From Sesamum alatum (Eukaryota > Streptophyta > Magnoliopsida > Lamiales > Pedaliaceae), in NCBI GenBank assembly GCA_034509735.1, contig JACGWO010000012.1, forward strand, positions 23,837,188-23,901,187: a stretch of 64,000 nt of DNA, in the 5' to 3' direction. Numbering within the stretch: the first letter of the stretch is position 1; each line of letters begins with the position of its first letter. A program made the position numbers and the translations under genes. A model generated the notes under the pieces. It did not search any database, was not told where the DNA came from, and worked only from the letters and a program-made list of their open reading frames with translations. This document shows, piece by piece, positions 58,686 to 64,000 of the stretch.

Positions 58686-61180
58686 CCAATAATCACCATT
58701 TGTCGCCAGGGAATGTTGCAGACACTTAGAGTTAACTTCTTAAGATTGGGTGGAAAAGCAAAGCTCGCAGGCAAAGGATCTGCCACGTGCATCCAAGTAA
58801 ACTCAAACAGAAGAGTTAGAGTCTCAAGTTGGCACAGATGGACCAGATTGCTGAGGCAATACTTCGTCCACTTTCCTCCAGACGTATCATAAAAGAAAAC
58901 CTTCAACTTCTTTAAGTTCGGAATCATTTCAACCGCATCGCTTGTGAATCTAAAGTTTTCCACACATAGTGTTTGAAGATTTTCGAGAACTTGCCCACCA
59001 CTTGGTGCAGCAACCAAAGGAGTGGTAACCTGCTTCCGTAGAAAAAGATAAGATGCCTCAATTGTGGCATTGCCCACATCTCAAATGGTAGAAATGATAT
59101 GTCATCACTTCTTACCCATCCATATGCACGGATCATTAAAGTTTGAAGATTATGAAGTTTTGATATTGATGGAGGGACCATGAGTCTGCCTCTGAGTTTC
59201 GAGTAGGCAAGGGCGAGAACAAGAAATCTCAGATGAAACAATTGTGTTATTTCAGGTGGGATAAAAAGTAAGAATGTTCGGAATAAATCCAGTACCCTCA
59301 GAAGTCTATAGCCTCGTAGAAAGTATAATGATGCAAACGAGCTACGAAAAAACAAGATAGAACGGACAGGCGACGCACTAGCATATTTATCCACAAATTC
59401 ATCAGAAATGTCAGAATGAATACTCAAGCGACGTTGGTTTTGGATGTCTCCTACAAAGTTATTGGTGACATGAAGAAATTCCTCCTTTGTAGCCTTTTGT
59501 ATGCACAAGTCCCTCAAGAGATCATGTAACCCGCAGAATCTAATTTTGCCATTAGATCCTTTTTTAATGATCAGAACGAGATTTCTTCTAACAAGATCTT
59601 CCAAATGCTCCTCTGCTAATTCTTCTAAGGTTTTAGGGCCATTCGATTTCAAAAATCCCTCAGCTACCCACAACTTGGTGAGCTTGGAGACTGGAATATT
59701 GTAGTCTTCTGGGAAACCTCCCATATACAGGAAACATGTTTTTAAATGACATGGTAAATGGTCATAACTCAAAGTCAGTATATTTGAGAATTGATCATCA
59801 TTTGTTGCCACGGATAAGCTTATGCTTTTTGCAATTTTCTGCCAATGATGTTGGGTTCTATCAGCCTTTGTGAGAACTCCAGCAACCACAGCAAGTGCCA
59901 GAGGAAGTCCGCCACAACTTTTAGCAATCATTCTTCCAATTCTCTCCAATTCTTGTGGGCAACTTTGTTGTTCAAAAAACCTTGTCTCGAAGTAGATTCC
60001 AACTCCACCCCTCGTCTAAGAAGCGCATCTGATGAAGTGGGCTAGAAGATGCATACACAGCCACATCCGTTAGCCTAGTGGTTATCAAGACCCGACTTCC
60101 ATTGTGGTCATCTGGATAAAATCTCCTCACATCATCCCAAGTTGTTGCACTCCACATATCATCCATTACAATGAGATAAGTCCTACCCTTTAAACATTGG
60201 TATACATACTCTGCTAGTTCTTCATCCATCTTGTCACTTAAATCCACAATTTTTCGATCAGTCAAAGAAGCAACAAGGGCAAGAAAAATTTCTCGTAGAT
60301 GATAATCTTGAGATACAGTTATCCACACACGAGTATGAAAATGATATTCAACAAGTGAATCATTGAAGATATTTCTGGCCAAGGTAGTCTTACCAATACC
60401 GCCCATCCCTACAATTGAAATAACTTGGAGTGTAGATGATTCTCCACAGAGCCGAGCTTTTAACGCCAAGATATCCTCGTCAAATCCTACAATCTTGTTC
60501 CCATCATTTGGTGCCCCCCCTGATGAAGCCGGAGCTGAAGTGTAACTACAACGCACATCTTCAACTTTGGTGCTGATCTTCTTGATGCTCATCACTTGTT
60601 CAATAATAGAATCAAGTTGTTCCAACACCTTCTGCAAGTCGCCCACATTTTGGAGCTCAAGCTCCAGAGACCTCTTACAAGAATTTAGTGAAGAAGCTGG
60701 CTTTCGGATAGCAGAAATCAATTGCTTAAGACCCTTCTTAAATCCACAACAATTGTCTTGTGGGCTAATGTGATCTGAAACATGAGACTCAATGATATCT
60801 TCTGCTCGATACGCCATGTCCCTCGTTCTTCCTTCCATCACCATCTGCAAGTCGTCCTCGTTCTTCTCAGAAGTTTGGAGCTCAACAAGATCAATGTGCC
60901 TCTCAGAGCAATCATCTTCTGAGCTAATCTGATCTGAAACGTGGGATTCGATCATATCTTCTGCTCGGTAGGCCACGTCCCTGATTCTTCCTTCCAATGC
61001 TTCAACTGTTTCTCCACCAATCTGGGCATAATCCTCCAGAAAAGCTTGCAAGAAGCTCAACTTTTCTCGGAGGGATTCAAACAGTTGCTCCTCACAAATT
61101 AGAGGAATAGAACAACATTGATGATGATTCATAATCTGGTGTAGTGTTTGAGCAAGTGAAACAACAGCAGCATAAGCCAT
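58686..61180 (-). pseudogene. R1-type CC-NBS-LRR with duplicated EDVID motif, frameshifted
   Basis: The start MAYAAVVSLAQTLHQIM is at 61180; an upstream in-frame ATG at 61276 lies in the conserved leader and is unlikely to be used. The coiled coil contains two EDVID-like segments, AYRAEDMIES and AYRAEDIIES, 53 residues apart. NB-ARC is intact to RNBS-C: GMGGIGKTT (257-265), LIVMDDMW, GSRVLITTR. An extra base in an A-run (plus strand about 59977-59982) then shifts the frame after LLRDKVF. The next part carries CGGLPLALAVVAG, CFLYMGGFPED, LHDLLRDLC and LRRs. A second shift occurs near 59040, and the third part runs to NIPWRQMVIIG. Homology is lost at 58686, where GTACGT follows, so the last LRRs are missing. 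The composite transposon ends only 228 bp away. Confidence 0.88.
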
Positions 61181-61309
61181 AAACACCTGTGCATCTACAG
61201 AAACACAAGCACACAACTGAGAGTAGAGTAGCAATCTTTGAACTTCAGGAACTTGCAGCTGTTTAGCACAAAGCAATAAAAAAAAAAAGAATTGCCCTAC
61301 TAAACTTTA

Positions 61310-61340
61310 CAATATTTAAGCATTTACAACGCAACTTGCA
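61310..61340 (-). promoter_or_regulatory. Conserved NLR promoter block (copy 3)
   Basis: On the minus strand TGCAAGTTGCGTTGTAAATG followed by CTTAAATATT, about 130 bp upstream of the NLR start at 61180. It differs by almost nothing from the block before the intact NLR. Confidence 0.55.
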
Positions 61341-61457
61341 GGAATATAACAGGTGGCTATTCCCATTGGCAAGTAACTTTTGGTTTTTGTGGACCTTTTC
61401 CAAAAGCACAAAAAGAAAAATACACTTTGCTCTTTAATTATATCATAAGTCTCACCT

Positions 61458-62133
61458 CACTACAAAATAATATATATAATATTAGTGACAAAAAATATAT
61501 ATTGAGTTAGAATAATTTTGATTTTGTCACTATATAATTATTAGCACAAGAATTGTGTATAAAGTTGTCACTATATATAATTAGTGACAATGCAAATATA
61601 TGACAATATAAAAAACTATCGTGTCTAGGTTGTCACTATACATGTGTCACTATTTGGTATAGGGACAATTTAAATAATATTTTGTCACTAATTCTTGCTA
61701 ATTATAATTTTTACAAAGTAAGTATTAATATTAAAACTTTGAAATTCATTATTGTGGCTAAATAAAAATTGTTGTCACTATATATATATATATATATATA
61801 TAATTAGTAACAATATTAAAATTATGGTAAATACAATGACACCCCTTGAGGTTAGACCAAAATACACAAACACCCTTATTTTTGTCAAAATTACAACTAT
61901 ATCTTCGGAGGTTGTAATTGTATTACAACTACACCCCCTATTCAAAGGCAAAGCTTACACTAATACCTCTTGAAAAACATTACACCAAACACCCCTCAGG
62001 GGATGTAGCTGTAATTTTACAAATGACAGTAGGTGTTTGTATAATTGGACCTAATTTCAGGGGATGTCAATATAATTTACCCTTAAAATTATTACTAATT
62101 TTTTTGTCGCTAAATTTTTATTTTCTTGTAGTG
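61458..62133. mobile_element. CACTA-type MITE with nested foldback, TSD CCT
   Basis: Starts CACTACAAAATAAT and ends TTTTATTTTCTTGTAGTG, flanked by CCT at 61455-61457 and 62134-62136. The interior has repeated TAGTGACA / TGTCACTA motifs as in 9239-9641. A foldback element (61826-62082) interrupts it. Confidence 0.8.
61826..62082. mobile_element. Foldback MITE nested in CACTA, 10-bp TSD
   Basis: Left end GGTAAATACAATGACACCCC and right end GGGGATGTCAATATAATTTACC are inverted. Perfect 10-bp flanks TTAAAATTAT lie at 61816-61825 and 62083-62092. 257 bp, non-coding. Confidence 0.82.
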
Positions 62134-62149
62134 CCTACACTCTAAAATA

Positions 62150-62340
62150 ACAATTACAACACTCAATTTGCTTGAACTTAATATTTGGACCAAATTGTCC
62201 GTATAATAAATATAGAGAGAGCAACACTTAATTGGAAAATGCGCAAAGACAAGAAGAAAAATAAATATAGTTAGTGCATAACGATTTGACATGGTTTCCA
62301 GATGAACTGTTGATAGTTATTTAGACATGTCAAGAAACAA
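62150..62340. repeat. Inverted copy of the 418-540 / 1357-1380 segment
   Basis: The reverse complement reads TTTCTTGACATGTCTAAATA, then TGGAAACCATGT, TTATGCACTAA and TTTGCGCATTTTCCAATT, matching 418-530 in order. The final AATATTAAGTTCAAGCAAAT matches 1357-1376. The two copies face each other across nearly the whole window. Nature unknown. Confidence 0.65.
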
Positions 62341-62373
62341 AAAAAAAATGCTCAAATTAAAGAGAACAAATTT

Positions 62374-63162
62374 GTTATGGGAAAAATGCAGGCAACCCCG
62401 TATGATATTGTAATGAGCAAATTATCCTTCTATGAAAAAATAAATAGTAATTTATCTTCCTGTATTTTTAAAAATGAAGCAATTTACCCCATAAAATTGC
62501 ATTTTTGGTACCACACTTTAGGGTACATTACAACTTTCATACCATGCTTTTGAAAATAATCAATTTAGGTACCAGAAAATATGATTGTTGTGCAAGTTTA
62601 GTACCACCGTTAGAAAACTAACGGAAAAGCCATGTGCAATGCACGTGGCCATTAAATTTTGCAGCAAAAGGCGTTAATAAAGTGTCTTTAGTCATTGTTG
62701 AGGGTTCAAACCTGTTAGGAAGCAAATTTTCATCATTTTTCAAACTTTTTTTTATACCTATCTACACTCATTTTTGTACCAATTTTTAACAAACAATATC
62801 ACCTGTTTTTGCTATACATTAACACCTGTTTTGCTAAGAAAATATACTCCCATTTTGTATGAAATAGAAAGACAAAATTTGCTCAGAAAATACCACGGCA
62901 TTTTGCCATTCTCCACCATTTTTCCACCAGTTTTTACAATACAAAAAATTGTATGCCTTACAAAATATGAAGACAAAAGTGGATGCCTAACATGGCCATG
63001 TATACCTGCCTCTTAACCAAAAAAACACCCAAACCAAAAAACAAAAACCAAGTTGGGTGTTTGCACTATACGAAAGCTGAGTATTTGCATCTACCATAAA
63101 CATCTCACCCTAATATCAAAGTTTTGCAAAATCCAAAAAGTGGCAATCAAGTTTGAATCCCA
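62374..63162. other. MITE arm fragments downstream of the MULE transposase
   Basis: A left-half copy of the 24133-24399 family lies at about 62380-62490 (GGGAAAAATGCAGGCAACCCC). It abuts a different arm at 62493-62640 (GCATTTTTGGTACCACACTT, CCGTTAGAAAACTAACGG) that could be the terminal inverted repeat of the MULE whose transposase starts at 63163. No gene otherwise. Confidence 0.4.
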
Positions 63163-64000
63163 TTATCCACCCCCACTCGGTTTCTTGGCTTTAGAAGATG
63201 GTCCTGAAGTTGCTTTCCTTGGCTGAAGCTTTGTGCTTTTTGCAATAGTTGTTTTCCTTGGCTATTTTTAGTAAACACAATATACAGAATGTAAACAATA
63301 TAAACACATGTATATCTTACAAAATATGAAATAATTGAAGCTGAAATAAGCATAAATATTCAACAATAAACTCACTGAAGCTCTTGAAGGCTCTGAAATT
63401 GTAATGCCCTTGTTTCTAGCAGAAGTTCTTTTCCTTGCCTGTTGAAGATGTACATAGATAAAATTAATATACATAAGCAAAATCAAGTGAAATCAAATAT
63501 ACAGAAGTGAAAGGAACTTACAGTTAGTTTGGGCTGAGTGGCTGCAGTAGTCTGCTTAACATGCTGAGGCTAAGTGTCCATCTCTTGCACTGGAACATCA
63601 TCTCCTTGTGTCATTTCATCTGGTACTTGTGGTTGTGGCCTTTGTTCTCCTTCATTTTGAATAATTTCCTCTGCAAATTTCCTCCACTGACACCCTTTTT
63701 TGTTGTGCCCTGAAGCCCTACAAAATTTACAATTCATCTTGAAGCCCTGTCTAGTCATCTTAGTCTCTGTCTTCTTCTTCTCCTTCTTCTTTTTCTTCCT
63801 ATCCTCACCATCTTCCCTGCAGAAGGCTTTCTTGTCTTTTTTGGCCTTCCTCTCTTTTTCCCAAATGAGGGAGGCAATGGGGGAATCTGTCCTGTCTTCA
63901 CCCAAATTGCACTGCTGTTCATAGGCATCATTGCAGGTTCATACACCCTCATATATGTCTGCACATGGTAATAAGAGTGGACAAAATCTTCTAGATCAAG
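63163..64000 (-). pseudogene. MULE transposase C-terminal part, runs off window
   Basis: Minus strand from the window edge: a frame reading LEDFVHSYYHVQTYMRVYEP, then SAIWVKTGQIPPLPPSFG, KKRGRPKKTRKP, then, after a one-base frame change near 63790, the CCHC zinc knuckle CKFCRASGHNKKGC. This order is typical of the end of MuDR-type transposases. The last coding parts can be joined with good splice sites: exon ending 63522 (donor GTAAGT), exon 63376-63438, exon 63163-63261 ending PSGGG then TAA. An in-frame TAG sits at 63570-63572, where CAG would continue the reading. The catalytic domain lies outside the window. With a frame change and a stop this copy is probably dead. Confidence 0.7.

Noticed and set aside
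61181..61276. Upstream in-frame ATG adding 32 residues to the third NLR
   Set aside because: Family members start at MAYAA or MAYSA, and the added stretch aligns with untranslated leader of the intact NLR, which is not open in that frame.

Overview
This is nuclear DNA from a dicotyledonous plant. Genes carry GT-AG introns, intergenic DNA is very AT-rich, and the DNA between genes is crowded with plant transposon families (Mutator-like, CACTA, PIF/Harbinger, LTR elements, a TRIM and tRNA-derived SINEs). The disease-resistance genes belong to the R1 / late-blight-homologue CC-NBS-LRR subfamily, which is expanded in asterids. My best guess is therefore an asterid, perhaps Lamiales, but the sequence alone does not fix the species.

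Layout. 0-8 kb: a decayed LTR-like piece, a large foldback element, a Mutator-like element (MULE) carrying remains of a plant-mobile-domain gene and a transposase, and a broken R1-type NLR (+ strand) abutting the MULE. 8-26 kb: no host gene is visible. It holds duplicated CACTA elements, a solo LTR, four SINE copies, a ~190-bp tandem repeat, a complete 416-bp TRIM and nested foldback elements. 27-29 kb: an intact single-exon gene for a DUF7950-type protein behind a G-box-rich promoter. 29-34 kb: tandem repeats and MITEs. 35-44 kb: a ten-coding-exon bromodomain/NET gene of the GTE (BET-like) family, whose 4.3-kb third intron holds two mobile elements, one a 947-bp hairpin. 44.8-61.2 kb: a minus-strand R1-type NLR cluster with one pseudogene, one intact 885-codon gene, and one copy broken by frameshifts that has a duplicated coiled-coil motif. 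A four-element nested transposon stack (55.0-58.5 kb) lies beside the last copy. 61-64 kb: CACTA and foldback elements, then the 3' end of a second MULE transposase running off the window.

How the parts relate. Only three host loci look functional: the DUF7950 gene, the GTE gene and the NLR at 48.8-51.5 kb. The NLR copies share a 5' leader and a conserved block about 120-135 bp upstream of the start codon, so they arose by tandem duplication that carried the proximal promoter along. Transposons account for most of the remaining structure. Many insertions keep diagnostic target-site duplications, which lets their order be read: for example a foldback inside a CACTA element, a SINE inside a MITE, and three elements inside a larger one.

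No system clearly new to biology was found. The most unusual items are the NLR with two copies of its EDVID-like segment; a palindromic repeat pair shared by the MULE and the nested composite; a Harbinger-type element that appears to have captured the 5' end of a cold-shock-domain gene; the hairpin in the GTE intron; and the conserved NLR promoter block.
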